Below are positions 43,653 through 52,247 of a stretch of 64,000 nt of DNA, in pieces. The stretch spans positions 4,030,001 through 4,094,000 of the forward strand of contig NZ_CP109327.1 of the NCBI RefSeq assembly GCF_035918155.1, read 5' to 3'. Source of the stretch: Streptomyces sp. NBC_01591 (GTDB taxonomy: Bacteria; Actinomycetota; Actinomycetes; Streptomycetales; Streptomycetaceae). The position numbers and the translations under genes were made by a program. Within the stretch, counting starts at the first letter, position 1. Each line of letters starts with the position of its first letter. Below the pieces are notes generated by a model. That model saw only the letters and a program-made list of their open reading frames with translations. It was not told where the DNA came from and did no database searches.

Positions 43653-44441
43653 TCATGCGCGCCAGTCGAGCGGCACCTGTTTGGCCTTGTCCCACGGGCG
43701 CTCCCAGCCCGCGAAGTGCAGAATCCGGTCGATCACTCCGGCCGTGAAACCCCAGACCAGGGCGGATTCGACCAGAAATGCCGGGCCCCGGTGGCCGCTC
43801 GGATGAACCGTGGTCGCGCGGTTGGCCGGATCCGTGAGATCCGCCACGGGAACGGTGAAGACCCGGGCCGTCTCACCCGGATCGACGACACCGACCGGAC
43901 TCGGCGAGCGCCACCAGCCGAGGACCGGCGTCACGACGAAACCGCTCACGGGGATGTAGAGCCGGGGCAGCACGCCGAAGAGCTGGACCCCGTGCGGTTC
44001 GAGGCCGGTCTCCTCCTGGGCCTCCCGCAGGGCGGCCCTGAGCGGCCCTGTCGTCGCCTGGTCGCCGTCCTCCGGGTCCAGGGAGCCGCCGGGGAAGGAG
44101 GGCTGCCCGGCGTGGGAACGCAAGCTTCCGGATCGCTCCATGAGGAGCAGCTCGGGACCGCGCTCGCCCTCGCCGAAAAGTACGAGTACGGCGGACTGCC
44201 GCCCGGCACCGCTCTCCGGCGGGAGAAAGCGGCTGAGCTGGTCGGGCTCGATGGTCTGCGCGGCGCGGGCCACGGGGTCGAGCCAGGCGGGCAGCCCCTC
44301 GGTCGTGACGGTGATCGCGGCGTCCTCACCGGCGCCCGCCGTGGCGGTGGCCGCTGCGACCGCCGCTGCGGGACTGACCGCTGCCGGGTTTCCCGCAGCG
44401 GGCGCGGCCGCCGCTTCCGTGCTCTGTTCGTGCGTCTTCAT
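43653..44441 (-). CDS. Nudix CoA pyrophosphatase (NudL-like)
   Basis: This encodes 262 residues from ATG 44439-44441 (GAGGGG upstream); an earlier ATG at 44472-44474 is possible. After an Ala-rich N-terminus (about 1-60) comes the NudL/UPF0035 signature LRSHAGQPSFPGGSLDPEDGD. The Nudix box continues LREAQEETGLEPHGVQLFG. These enzymes hydrolyse CoA to 4'-phosphopantetheine and 3',5'-ADP. It sits between marP and nth on the same strand. Confidence 0.9.
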   Translation of the reverse strand: MKTHEQSTEAAAAPAAGNPAAVSPAAAVAAATATAGAGEDAAITVTTEGLPAWLDPVARAAQTIEPDQLSRFLPPESGAGRQSAVLVLFGEGERGPELLLMERSGSLRSHAGQPSFPGGSLDPEDGDQATTGPLRAALREAQEETGLEPHGVQLFGVLPRLYIPVSGFVVTPVLGWWRSPSPVGVVDPGETARVFTVPVADLTDPANRATTVHPSGHRGPAFLVESALVWGFTAGVIDRILHFAGWERPWDKAKQVPLDWRA

Positions 44442-44520
44442 AGGCACCCCTCGTCTCACAACGCCTGTCATCACGCATTTCGTTCCGGCCGTCCGGGTCG
44501 CCCAGGGGCTGCGCCGTACG

Positions 44521-45546
44521 TCAGCCTGCCCCGAGGGCCGGCGCGGGCTTGCCGGGGTAGTCCGGAGGCGGGCTCAGCCGCTGGCCCGGCTGACCGCCCA
44601 TCTCGTACTTCAGCAGCTTCCTGGCCTTCTCCGGGTCCGTCTCGCCCTCGCCGTACGCGGGGCAGAGCGGGGCGATCGGACAGGCACCGCAGGCGGGCTT
44701 ACGGGCATGGCAGATGCGGCGGCCGTGGAAGACGACCCGGTGCGAGAGCATCGTCCACTCGCTCTTGGGGAAGATCGTGGCGATTTCGGCCTCGATCTTC
44801 TCCGGGTCCTCCTGCTCCGTCCACTTCCAGCGGCGGACCAGACGGCCGAAATGGGTGTCGACGGTGATCCCGGGGACACCGAAAGCATTGCCCAGAACGA
44901 CATTGGCGGTCTTGCGCCCGACCCCCGGAAGCGTGACGAGATCGGCGAGCCGGCCCGGCACCTCGCCGCCGTAATTGTCCCTGAGCGCCACGGAGAGGCC
45001 TATCAGCGACTTGGTCTTGGCCCGGAAGAAACCCGTCGGCCTGATGAGCTCTTCCATCTCCTCCGGGACGGCCGCGGCCATGTCCTCGGGGGTGGGGTAG
45101 GCGGCGAAGAGCGCGGGGGTGGTCTGGTTGACCCTCAGGTCGGTGGTCTGGGCGGAGAGGACCGTGGCGACCAGGAGCTCGAAAGGGTTCCTGAAGTCCA
45201 GCTCGGGATGGGCGTAGGGGTAGAGCTCGGCAAGCTCGCGGTTGATCCTGCGGGCACGGCGCACCATCGCCAGACGCGATTCCGGCTTCCGCCCCGCTCT
45301 CGCTCCTGCCCCTGCTCCCGCTGTGGCTGTGGCTCCTGCGGGCTTCACCTTCGCCGTTTCCTTCGCCGTTTCCTTCGCCGTTTCCTTCGCCGTTTCCTTC
45401 ACAGCCGGCTTCCCCGCCGACTCCCCCACGGGGCGTTTTGTCGCTTTTTTCGGGCGAATCGCACCCTGTTCGCCCACAGCGGAATCACGGCCTCCCGACA
45501 CCCCATCAGCCCCCTTGGCCTGCGCTCTCACCGGCGATTTGGACAC
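44521..45546 (-). CDS. nth: Endonuclease III (base-excision DNA glycosylase/AP lyase)
   Basis: This encodes 341 residues. The HhH-GPD core has [17 protein letters not shown] (helix-hairpin-helix and catalytic Lys region) and [14 protein letters not shown] (catalytic Asp). The [4Fe-4S] cysteines are [17 protein letters not shown]. It removes oxidised pyrimidines. About 85 N-terminal residues are an unusual Lys/Ala-rich extension with KETA four times in tandem (12-bp DNA units at 45357-45400). GTG start; TAGGCT (45553-45558) lies 6 nt upstream, suggesting a leaderless mRNA. Divergent from crp with 184 nt between. Confidence 0.95.
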   Translation of the reverse strand: MSKSPVRAQAKGADGVSGGRDSAVGEQGAIRPKKATKRPVGESAGKPAVKETAKETAKETAKETAKVKPAGATATAGAGAGARAGRKPESRLAMVRRARRINRELAELYPYAHPELDFRNPFELLVATVLSAQTTDLRVNQTTPALFAAYPTPEDMAAAVPEEMEELIRPTGFFRAKTKSLIGLSVALRDNYGGEVPGRLADLVTLPGVGRKTANVVLGNAFGVPGITVDTHFGRLVRRWKWTEQEDPEKIEAEIATIFPKSEWTMLSHRVVFHGRRICHARKPACGACPIAPLCPAYGEGETDPEKARKLLKYEMGGQPGQRLSPPPDYPGKPAPALGAG

Positions 45547-45730
45547 CTGGCCAGCCTAGAGCCACGCACTGACATCTGCCCCTGTCACCGTGTATCCGCC
45601 CCCAATCGGCCCCCTGCCGCACGATTCGGCACGCCCGTGCGTCAAACTGGTTTGTGATTGATCGCACTGTTTTACCGTCCGGCATGATGGGGACCACGGT
45701 TCCCTGAACAGGCCGACAAGGAGAGAACTC

Positions 45731-46405
45731 GTGGACGACGTTCTGCGGCGCGCCCCGCTTTTCGCGGCGCTCGATGATGAGCAGGCCGCGGAGCTCCGCG
45801 CCTCGATGAGTGAGGTGACCCTCGCACGCGGCGACGCGCTCTTCCACGAGGGCGACCCGGGCGACCGCCTCTACGTGGTCACCGAGGGCAAGGTGAAGCT
45901 CCACCGCACCTCCCCCGACGGACGCGAGAACATGCTGGCGGTCCTCGGCCCCGGCGAGCTGATCGGTGAGCTGTCGCTCTTCGACCCGGGCCCCCGCACC
46001 GCCACCGCGACCGCGCTGACCGAGGTCAAGCTCCTCGGCCTCGGCCACGGCGACCTGCAGCCCTGGCTGAACGCTCGCCCCGAGGTGGCCACGGCCCTGC
46101 TGCGCGCCGTCGCCCGCCGCCTGCGCAAGACCAACGACCAGATGTCCGACCTGGTCTTCTCCGACGTACCGGGCCGTGTCGCCCGCGCCCTCCTCGACCT
46201 GTCGCGCCGCTTCGGCGTCCAGTCGGAGGAAGGCATCCACGTCGTCCACGACCTGACCCAGGAAGAGCTGGCCCAGCTGGTCGGCGCCTCCCGCGAGACG
46301 GTCAACAAGGCACTCGCCGACTTCGCCGGACGCGGCTGGCTGCGCCTGGAGGCGCGCGCCGTGATCCTGCTGGACGTGGAGCGTCTGGCGAAGCGGTCCC
46401 GCTAG
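45731..46405 (+). CDS. crp: Crp family transcription regulator
   Basis: This encodes 224 residues. The cyclic-nucleotide-binding beta barrel has LFHEGDPGDRLYVVTEGKVKL and GELIGELSLFDPGPRTATATA, with the Glu and Arg-Thr positions that bind cAMP. The C-terminal helix-turn-helix reads DLTQEELAQLVGASRETVNKAL. It matches S. coelicolor Crp (SCO3571), reported to control spore germination, growth and secondary metabolism. A Shine-Dalgarno (AAGGAGA) precedes GTG 45731. The terminator at 46430-46459 separates it from the convergent MBL gene. Confidence 0.96.
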   Translation: MDDVLRRAPLFAALDDEQAAELRASMSEVTLARGDALFHEGDPGDRLYVVTEGKVKLHRTSPDGRENMLAVLGPGELIGELSLFDPGPRTATATALTEVKLLGLGHGDLQPWLNARPEVATALLRAVARRLRKTNDQMSDLVFSDVPGRVARALLDLSRRFGVQSEEGIHVVHDLTQEELAQLVGASRETVNKALADFAGRGWLRLEARAVILLDVERLAKRSR

Positions 46406-46429
46406 CCGGACACCTTCTCCTCACGACGC

Positions 46430-46459
46430 GCAAGGCCTCGCCGCCCGGCGGGGCCTTGC
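46430..46459. terminator. Terminator hairpin between crp and MBL gene
   Basis: A 13-bp stem with one G-U pair (46430-46442 with 46447-46459) and a 4-nt loop are followed by CCGCGTTTACG. Confidence 0.7.
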
Positions 46460-46476
46460 CGCGTTTACGCCGCAGG

Positions 46477-47307
46477 TCAGATCAGCCCGTGCTCGCCCAG
46501 GTACTCCAGCTGAGCCAGCACCGAGAGTTCCGCGGCGGGCCACAGGGACCGGTCCACGTCCGCGTACACCTGCGCCACCACCTCCGACACCGTGCGGTGC
46601 CCGGCCTCGACCGCCGTCTCCACCTGGGCCAGCCGGTGCGCGCGGTGCGCGAGGTAGAACTCGACCGCGCCCTGCGCGTCGTCCAGCACCGGACCGTGCC
46701 CCGGCAGCACCGTGTGCACGCCGTCGTCGACGGTCAGCGAACGCAGTCTCCGCAGCGAGTCGAGGTAGTCGCCGAGCCGCCCGTCCGGATGCGCGACGAC
46801 CGTGGTGCCGCGCCCGAGAATCGTGTCCCCCGTCAGCACCGCCCGGTCGGCGGGCAGATGGAAGGAGAGCGAGTCCGCGGTGTGCCCGGGGGTCGGCACG
46901 ACCCGGAGCTCCAGACCACCGGTGGTGATCACGTCGCCCGCGGTCAGCCCCTCGTCGCCGAGCCGCAGCGCCGGGTCCAGCGCACGCACCTTCGTACGGG
47001 TCAGCTCGGCGAACCGTGCCGCGCCCTCCGCGTGGTCGGGGTGCCCGTGGGTGAGGAGGGTGAGCGCGATCCGGCGGCCGGCCCGCTCGGCGGTGTCGAT
47101 GACGGCCCGCAGATGTATGTCGTCCAGCGGGCCAGGGTCGATGACGACCGCGAGATCGGAGTCGGGCTCGGCGACGATCCAGGTGTTGGTGCCGTCCAGC
47201 GTCATCGGCGAGGCGTTGGGGGCGAGGACGTTGACGGCGCGGGCCGTGGCAGGGCCGGACAGAACTGTGCCGCGTGGCTGTCCGGGCAGCGCAGCCGCAT
47301 TGCTCAT
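46477..47307 (-). CDS. MBL-fold metallohydrolase (glyoxalase II-like)
   Basis: This encodes 276 residues from ATG 47305-47307. The metal motif is LTHGHPDHAEG, with PTPGHTADSLSF, TGDTILGRG and LPGHGPVLDD carrying the remaining ligands. Residues about 200-276 form a C-terminal winged-helix like that of LACTB2-type proteins. Substrate may be a nucleic acid or thioester. Its start overlaps the stop of the Nudix gene by 4 nt, so the two are co-translated. Confidence 0.9.
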   Translation of the reverse strand: MSNAAALPGQPRGTVLSGPATARAVNVLAPNASPMTLDGTNTWIVAEPDSDLAVVIDPGPLDDIHLRAVIDTAERAGRRIALTLLTHGHPDHAEGAARFAELTRTKVRALDPALRLGDEGLTAGDVITTGGLELRVVPTPGHTADSLSFHLPADRAVLTGDTILGRGTTVVAHPDGRLGDYLDSLRRLRSLTVDDGVHTVLPGHGPVLDDAQGAVEFYLAHRAHRLAQVETAVEAGHRTVSEVVAQVYADVDRSLWPAAELSVLAQLEYLGEHGLI

Positions 47308-48242
47308 ACGGATTCGCCTCCCGCGCCACCGGAACCCGCTTCGGAACCCGCACCGGAACCGCCACCGGCCGGCCCGCTCGGGATGTGCTTGGTGAACTCG
47401 TCGTGTCCCGGCCAGCTCAGCACCAACTCGCCGCCCTCCAGCCTCGCCTGTGCCAGTACGGGCGTGAGGTCCTGGGAGTCCGCCGCCTTCAGGGCCTCGG
47501 CGGCCGTCCCGTACGGCCTCAGCGCCCGCAGCGTCGACACGGTCGGCGGCATCATCAGCAGCTCGCCCCTGTCGTATCCGTCGGCCGCCTCGCCGGGCCC
47601 GATCCACACCGTGCGGTCGGCCTCCGTGGAGGCGTTGCGGGTGCGCTGGCCCTCGGGGAGCGCGGCGACGAAGAACCAGGTGTCGTAGCGGCGGGGCTCG
47701 AACTCGGGGGTGATCCAGCGCGCCCAGGCGCCCAGCAGATCCGAGCGCAGCACCAGACCGCGCCGGTCCAGGAACTCGGCGAAGGACAGCTCCCGGGCGA
47801 CCAGTGCCTCCCGATCGGCCTCCCAGTCGGCACCGGTGGTGTCGCTGACCACCGTGCCGGCGCTCGGACCCGCGAGGAGGACGCCCGCCTCCTCGTACGT
47901 CTCCCGGACCGCCGCGCAGACGATGGCCTGGGCCTCGGCCGGAGTCCCGACGCCGAGCCGCTCGGCCCAGATCTCCAGCGCGGGCCCGGCCCAGCCGACG
48001 AGCCGGTCGTCGTCGCGCGGGTCGACCCCGCCACCCGGATAGGCGTACGCCCCGCCGGCAAAAGCCATGGAGGCCCGGCGGCGCAGCATGTGGACAGCGG
48101 GGCCGCCCTCGGTGTCAGCGGCGGAATCCCGGAGCAGCATCACGGTGGCGGCCCGCTTCGGGGGCGCGGCCGTCAGCTCACCTGCGGCAAGTGCCCGGAT
48201 CCGGTCGGGCCATTCCGGTGGGTACCACTGACCATTGGACAT
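47304..48242 (-). CDS. Nudix hydrolase (NUDT19-like)
   Basis: This encodes 312 residues. The Nudix box is split: GGAYAYPGGGVDPRDDD, an insertion of about 40 residues, then CAAVRETYEEAGVLL. That insertion is characteristic of NUDT7/NUDT19-type CoA diphosphatases. The C-terminal 30 residues are Gly/Ser-rich. It forms a translationally coupled pair with the MBL gene. TAGCCT (48249-48254) lies 6 nt before the ATG, and there is no Shine-Dalgarno, so the transcript is probably leaderless. Confidence 0.87.
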   Translation of the reverse strand: MSNGQWYPPEWPDRIRALAAGELTAAPPKRAATVMLLRDSAADTEGGPAVHMLRRRASMAFAGGAYAYPGGGVDPRDDDRLVGWAGPALEIWAERLGVGTPAEAQAIVCAAVRETYEEAGVLLAGPSAGTVVSDTTGADWEADREALVARELSFAEFLDRRGLVLRSDLLGAWARWITPEFEPRRYDTWFFVAALPEGQRTRNASTEADRTVWIGPGEAADGYDRGELLMMPPTVSTLRALRPYGTAAEALKAADSQDLTPVLAQARLEGGELVLSWPGHDEFTKHIPSGPAGGGSGAGSEAGSGGAGGESV

Positions 48243-48388
48243 GGCCGGAGGCTATCCGGAACCGCGCCGATGTTCGAGAGGTGCACTGATCCGCACATGC
48301 CCCGTGCATCCCCGTACATGCCCCGTACACAGATGATCCCGCCCGGTCGTCACGACCGGACGGGATCGGAAAAAGCAGCGAAAGACCC

Positions 48389-48859
48389 CTAGGCCCCGAC
48401 CAGCTCGACCTGGACCTCGACCTCCACCGGTGCGTCCAGCGGCAGCACCGCGACGCCCACCGCGCTGCGCGCGTGCACGCCCTTGTCGCCCAGCACCGCG
48501 CCCAGCAGCTCACTGGCGCCGTTGATCACGGCGGGCTGCCCGGTGAAGTCGGACGCCGAGGCGACGAAGCCCACGACCTTCACCACACGGGCGATCCGGT
48601 CCAGGTCGCCCGCGACGGACTTCACGGCGGCCAGCGCGTTGAGCGCGCAGGTCTTCGCCAGCTCCTTGGCCTCGTCGGGCGTGACCTCGGCACCGACCTT
48701 GCCGGTGACCGCGAGCTTGCCGTCCACCATCGGCAACTGGCCGGAGGTGTACACGTACACCCCCGACTGCACGGCCGGCTGGTACGAGGCCAGCGGCGGC
48801 ACGACGTCCGGCAGCGTCAGCCCGAGCTCGGCGAGCTTCGCCTCGACGGCGCCCGCCAC
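48389..48859 (-). CDS. RidA family protein (YjgF/YER057c/UK114)
   Basis: This encodes 156 residues from GTG 48857-48859, following AGAAGG. Motifs are YTSGQLPMVDGKLAVTGKVG, and CALNALAAVKSVAGDLDRI. The C-terminal region has the substrate-binding SAVGVAVLPLDAPVEVEVQVEL. RidA proteins hydrolyse reactive enamine/imine intermediates. The gene starts within the stop of the DUF4177 gene (one-base overlap), so both likely share one transcript. The usual Arg in the pocket (xARxxV) is seen in HARSAVGV. Confidence 0.88.
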   Translation of the reverse strand: MAGAVEAKLAELGLTLPDVVPPLASYQPAVQSGVYVYTSGQLPMVDGKLAVTGKVGAEVTPDEAKELAKTCALNALAAVKSVAGDLDRIARVVKVVGFVASASDFTGQPAVINGASELLGAVLGDKGVHARSAVGVAVLPLDAPVEVEVQVELVGA

Positions 48860-49017
48860 TACGCCTTCTCCCGCTTCAGGTAGGCCACGAGCTGCTCGGG
48901 GTTGTTCGGGCCGGGAACGACCTGGACCAGCTCCCAGCCGTCCTCGCCCCAGGTGTCCAGAATCTGCTTGGTCGCGTGCACGAGAAGGGGCACGGTCGCG
49001 TATTCCCACTTGGTCAT
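48859..49017 (-). CDS. DUF4177 small protein
   Basis: This encodes 52 residues from ATG 49015-49017 (MTKWEYATVPLLVHATKQIL). The family signature is WEY at the start and W-G-x-D-G-W-E-L-V in the middle, which I read as DTWGEDGWELVQVVPG. Function unknown. TACAGT (49024-49029) lies 6 nt before the start, suggesting a leaderless mRNA. Its stop overlaps the RidA start by one base. Confidence 0.85.
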   Translation of the reverse strand: MTKWEYATVPLLVHATKQILDTWGEDGWELVQVVPGPNNPEQLVAYLKREKA

Positions 49018-49088
49018 GGCCCGACTGTAATACCTGGCACGCGCAACCTCGTGCGTAGCCTGCGGTGCGACTGGTTAGGCTCGAATAC

Positions 49089-50075
49089 GTGAGCAGGTTC
49101 CAGGTCGTCAGCGGCAAGGGCGGTACCGGTAAGACCACGGTCGCCGCCGCCCTCGCGCTTGCCCTCGCGACCGAGGGCAAGCGCACCCTTCTCGTGGAGG
49201 TCGAGGGCAGGCAGGGCATCGCCCAGCTCTTCGAGACGGAGTCCCTTCCGTACGAGGAGCGCAAGATCGCCGTCGCGCCGGGCGGCGGCGAGGTGTACGC
49301 CCTCGCGATCGACGCCGAGCGCGCCCTTCTCGACTACCTCCAGATGTTCTACAAGCTGGGCAGCGCGGGCCGGGCGCTCAAGAAGCTCGGCGCGATCGAC
49401 TTCGCCACCACGATCGCGCCCGGCGTACGGGACGTGCTGCTGACCGGCAAGGCCTGCGAAGCCGTACGCCGCAAGGACAAGCAGAACCAGTACGTCTACG
49501 ACTACGTGATCATGGATGCCCCGCCCACCGGACGCATCACCCGCTTCCTCAATGTGAACGACGAGGTGGCGGGGCTGGCCAGGATCGGCCCGATACACAA
49601 TCAGGCACAGGCCGTGATGCGGGTGCTGAAGTCCCCCGAGACCGCCGTCCACCTGGTGACGCTGCTGGAGGAAATGCCGGTCCAGGAGACCGCGGACGGC
49701 ATCGCCGAGCTGCGGGCCGCCGAACTGCCGGTGGGCCGGGTCATCGTGAACATGGTGCGGCCCCATCTGCTGGACGAGGACACCCTGCGCACCGCGGCGG
49801 GCGGCCGCCGCAAGGAGATCGCCAAGGCGCTGACCCGGGCCGGAGTGACCGGCTCCGCGGGGCTCGTGCGCCCCCTGGTCGAGCAGGCGGCCGAGCATGC
49901 CCAGCGGGTCGAGCTGGAGCGTGAGCAGCGTGCCGTGCTCGCGGGCCTGGAGCTGCCGGGGTACGAACTCCCGCTGATCGGCGAGGGGATGGACCCGGCC
50001 GGTCTCTACGACCTGGCGACCGAGCTCCGCAAGCAGGGCGTGAGCGAAGGGGCGGGACAAGGGGTGGGTACATGA
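49089..50075 (+). CDS. ArsA/Get3-type ATPase, first of a pair
   Basis: This encodes 328 residues from GTG 49089 (MSRFQVVSGKGGTGKTT). The deviant Walker A GKGGTGKTT (9-17) and YVIMDAPPTGRITRFLNV define the anion-pump/Get3 class. In mycobacteria the two homologues (Rv3679-Rv3680) form a complex linked to stress tolerance; the term arsenite pump is not implied here. TAGGCT (49076-49081) lies 7 nt upstream of the start, without a Shine-Dalgarno. Overlaps the next gene by 4 nt. Confidence 0.88.
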   Translation: MSRFQVVSGKGGTGKTTVAAALALALATEGKRTLLVEVEGRQGIAQLFETESLPYEERKIAVAPGGGEVYALAIDAERALLDYLQMFYKLGSAGRALKKLGAIDFATTIAPGVRDVLLTGKACEAVRRKDKQNQYVYDYVIMDAPPTGRITRFLNVNDEVAGLARIGPIHNQAQAVMRVLKSPETAVHLVTLLEEMPVQETADGIAELRAAELPVGRVIVNMVRPHLLDEDTLRTAAGGRRKEIAKALTRAGVTGSAGLVRPLVEQAAEHAQRVELEREQRAVLAGLELPGYELPLIGEGMDPAGLYDLATELRKQGVSEGAGQGVGT

Positions 50076-51496
50076 CACAGCGCACGGACGCGGCCACGAC
50101 CGCAAGACCGGACACGGCCGCCTCGGTGGACACGGCCGCGCCGACGGATCCGTCCGCGTCGGTGGACACAGCCGGCTCCCCAGCACCCGCTCCCGCTCTG
50201 GACACCGACGGGCTGCTCGACGATCCGGACATCCGGATCGTCGTGTGCTGCGGTTCGGGCGGCGTGGGCAAGACCACGACCGCGGCAGCACTGGGCGTAC
50301 GGGCGGCCGAGCGCGGCCGCAAGGTCGTCGTCCTCACCATCGACCCGGCCCGCAGACTCGCCCAGTCCATGGGCATCGACTCGCTGGACAACATCCCGCG
50401 CCGGGTGCCGGGCATCGAGGGCGAGGGCGCTGGGGAACTGCACGCCATGATGCTCGACATGAAGCGGACCTTCGACGAGATCGTCGAAGCGCACGCGGAC
50501 GCCGAGCGGGCCCGCGCGATCCTGGAGAACCCCTTCTACCAGTCGCTGTCGGCCGGTTTCGCGGGCACGCAGGAGTACATGGCGATGGAGAAGCTCGGGC
50601 AGCTGCGCGCGCGCAACGAGTGGGACCTGATCATCGTCGACACCCCTCCGTCGCGCTCCGCGCTGGACTTCCTCGACGCACCGAAGCGGCTCGGCTCGTT
50701 CCTGGACGGAAAGTTCATCAAGCTGCTGATGGCCCCGGCGAAGATGGGCGGCCGGGCCGGGATGAAGTTCCTGAACGTCGGCATGTCGATGATGACCGGC
50801 ACCCTCGGCAAACTGCTCGGTGGTCAGTTCCTGCGCGACGTACAGACCTTCGTCGCGGCGATGGACACCATGTTCGGCGGATTCCGTACCCGGGCCGACG
50901 CCACGTACAAACTGCTGCAGGCACCCGGCACGGCGTTCCTCGTCGTCGCGACGCCGGAGCGGGACGCGCTGCGCGAGGCGGCGTACTTCGTGGAACGGCT
51001 GGCCGCGGAGGAGATGCCGCTGGCCGGTCTGGTGCTCAACCGGGTCCATGGCAGCGATGCCGCCCGGCTCTCCGCCGAGCACGCCCTGGCCGCCGCGGAA
51101 AATCTTGACGGGGTCGGCATTGTGGATCAGACGGCCGGGAAGGCTGGACTTCGTGACCGGACCGACCGGTCGGCCACCTCTCCCGAGGCCGTTCCCACGC
51201 CCGACAACTCCGAGCACGAGGACACCGAAGACAGCGAGCCGACGCCGGGACACGTTCCCGATACACCCGGGACCGCTTCCGTCGAGGAGCTGACCGCAGG
51301 TCTGTTGCGGCTGCATGCCGAACGGATGCAGGTGGTCGCGCGCGAACAGCGCACACGCGACCGCTTCACCGCGCTGCACCCCGAGGTCGCCGTGACCGAA
51401 GTGGCCGCGCTGCCCGGTGACGTACACGACCTTGAGGGACTCCGGGCCATCGGGGACCGGCTCGCGACCGGTTCTGCCCCGGCCGGAGCTGTGTAG
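50072..51496 (+). CDS. ArsA/Get3-type ATPase, second of a pair
   Basis: This encodes 474 residues. A Thr/Ala/Ser-rich tail (about 1-45) precedes VVCCGSGGVGKTTTAAALG, then IIVDTPPSRSALDFLDAPKR. A second disordered acidic insertion (about 365-410) follows. It forms the coupled partner of the first ATPase (ATGA overlap), and heterodimer formation is the likely reason. Ends 14 nt from the convergent wblA stop. Extra tails at N-terminus and in the C-terminal part make it longer than the family norm of about 350. Confidence 0.87.
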   Translation: MTQRTDAATTARPDTAASVDTAAPTDPSASVDTAGSPAPAPALDTDGLLDDPDIRIVVCCGSGGVGKTTTAAALGVRAAERGRKVVVLTIDPARRLAQSMGIDSLDNIPRRVPGIEGEGAGELHAMMLDMKRTFDEIVEAHADAERARAILENPFYQSLSAGFAGTQEYMAMEKLGQLRARNEWDLIIVDTPPSRSALDFLDAPKRLGSFLDGKFIKLLMAPAKMGGRAGMKFLNVGMSMMTGTLGKLLGGQFLRDVQTFVAAMDTMFGGFRTRADATYKLLQAPGTAFLVVATPERDALREAAYFVERLAAEEMPLAGLVLNRVHGSDAARLSAEHALAAAENLDGVGIVDQTAGKAGLRDRTDRSATSPEAVPTPDNSEHEDTEDSEPTPGHVPDTPGTASVEELTAGLLRLHAERMQVVAREQRTRDRFTALHPEVAVTEVAALPGDVHDLEGLRAIGDRLATGSAPAGAV

Positions 51497-51509
51497 CCGC
51501 CCGTCAGCC

Positions 51510-51860
51510 CTATCCCACCGCGGCGTACCTCTCGTGCAGTTCGTCGTCGTCCAGTCCGATCGTCACGGGCAGGATGCCCGTCGACTGCTCGTACTCGCTG
51601 CGCGCGGTCTCCAGCAGCCGGCGCCAGGACGTGACGGTGGGCCGCCTGCGCAGCAATGCGCGGCGCTCCCGCTCGGTCATTCCACCCCACACGCCGAATT
51701 CGACGCGATTGTCCAGCGCATCGGCCAGGCACTCGGTCCGCACCGGGCATCCGGTGCACACCGCCTTGGCCCTGTTCTGCGCTGCCCCTTGTACGAATAG
51801 TTCATCCGGATCGGTAGTGCGGCAGGCTGCCTGCGCACTCCAGTCGGTTACCCAGCCCAT
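51510..51860 (-). CDS. wblA: WhiB-like regulator WblA
   Basis: This encodes 116 residues from ATG 51858-51860 (MGWVTDWSAQAACRTTDPDE). The four Fe-S cysteines are C13, C35, C38 and C44, followed by GVWGGMTERERR, the WhiB turn and basic helix. It matches S. coelicolor WblA (SCO3579), a global regulator linking sporulation with repression of antibiotic biosynthesis. A longer start (MNMPLPPW, 51917) is possible. A tail-end insertion of a few residues (ITIGLDDDELHE) differs from the S. coelicolor sequence as I recall it. Confidence 0.95.
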   Translation of the reverse strand: MGWVTDWSAQAACRTTDPDELFVQGAAQNRAKAVCTGCPVRTECLADALDNRVEFGVWGGMTERERRALLRRRPTVTSWRRLLETARSEYEQSTGILPVTIGLDDDELHERYAAVG

Positions 51861-52247
51861 CACGGCGCCGTCCTCTCCCGAATCGAGGCTCCCCCACGGC
51901 GGTAGCGGCATATTCACCGCTGCCAGTTGAGGACGTTACGGAAGGTGGCGACAGCACAACACCCCCTTCGGGCCCAATCTTGAATGGCCCGAACGGACTA
52001 TGCGTATGCGGCAGATCACCCAGGGGAGTGAGGCGAGGGCATACGCGACTATCCCGGCAGAATCGGGACAGTTCACCTGGATCACAACGGACGTTCAGTG
52101 ACACACGAGGCGAATTCGGGAAGCGCCTGAGCTTGTGGCCGAGTCGTGCACAGGGGTTGATGCGGAACCGGACTGCTGTGACAGTTGAGAGCAGCTTAGG
52201 CCAAGGCATATACGTGTGTCCGGCGAATGAGAACGTAGGCTGCCCCC
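51861..52247. other. Divergent regulatory region between wblA and the penicillin-binding protein gene
   Basis: This 387-nt region without a gene should hold the wblA promoter and the PBP promoter; TAGGCT (52236-52241) is 6 nt before the PBP ATG. wblA is known to be heavily regulated, so the length is expected. Confidence 0.5.

Noticed and set aside
49089..51496. Arsenic resistance operon
   Set aside because: ArsA-type ATPases are present but no ArsB, ArsC or ArsR; the context is the conserved Get3-like pair.
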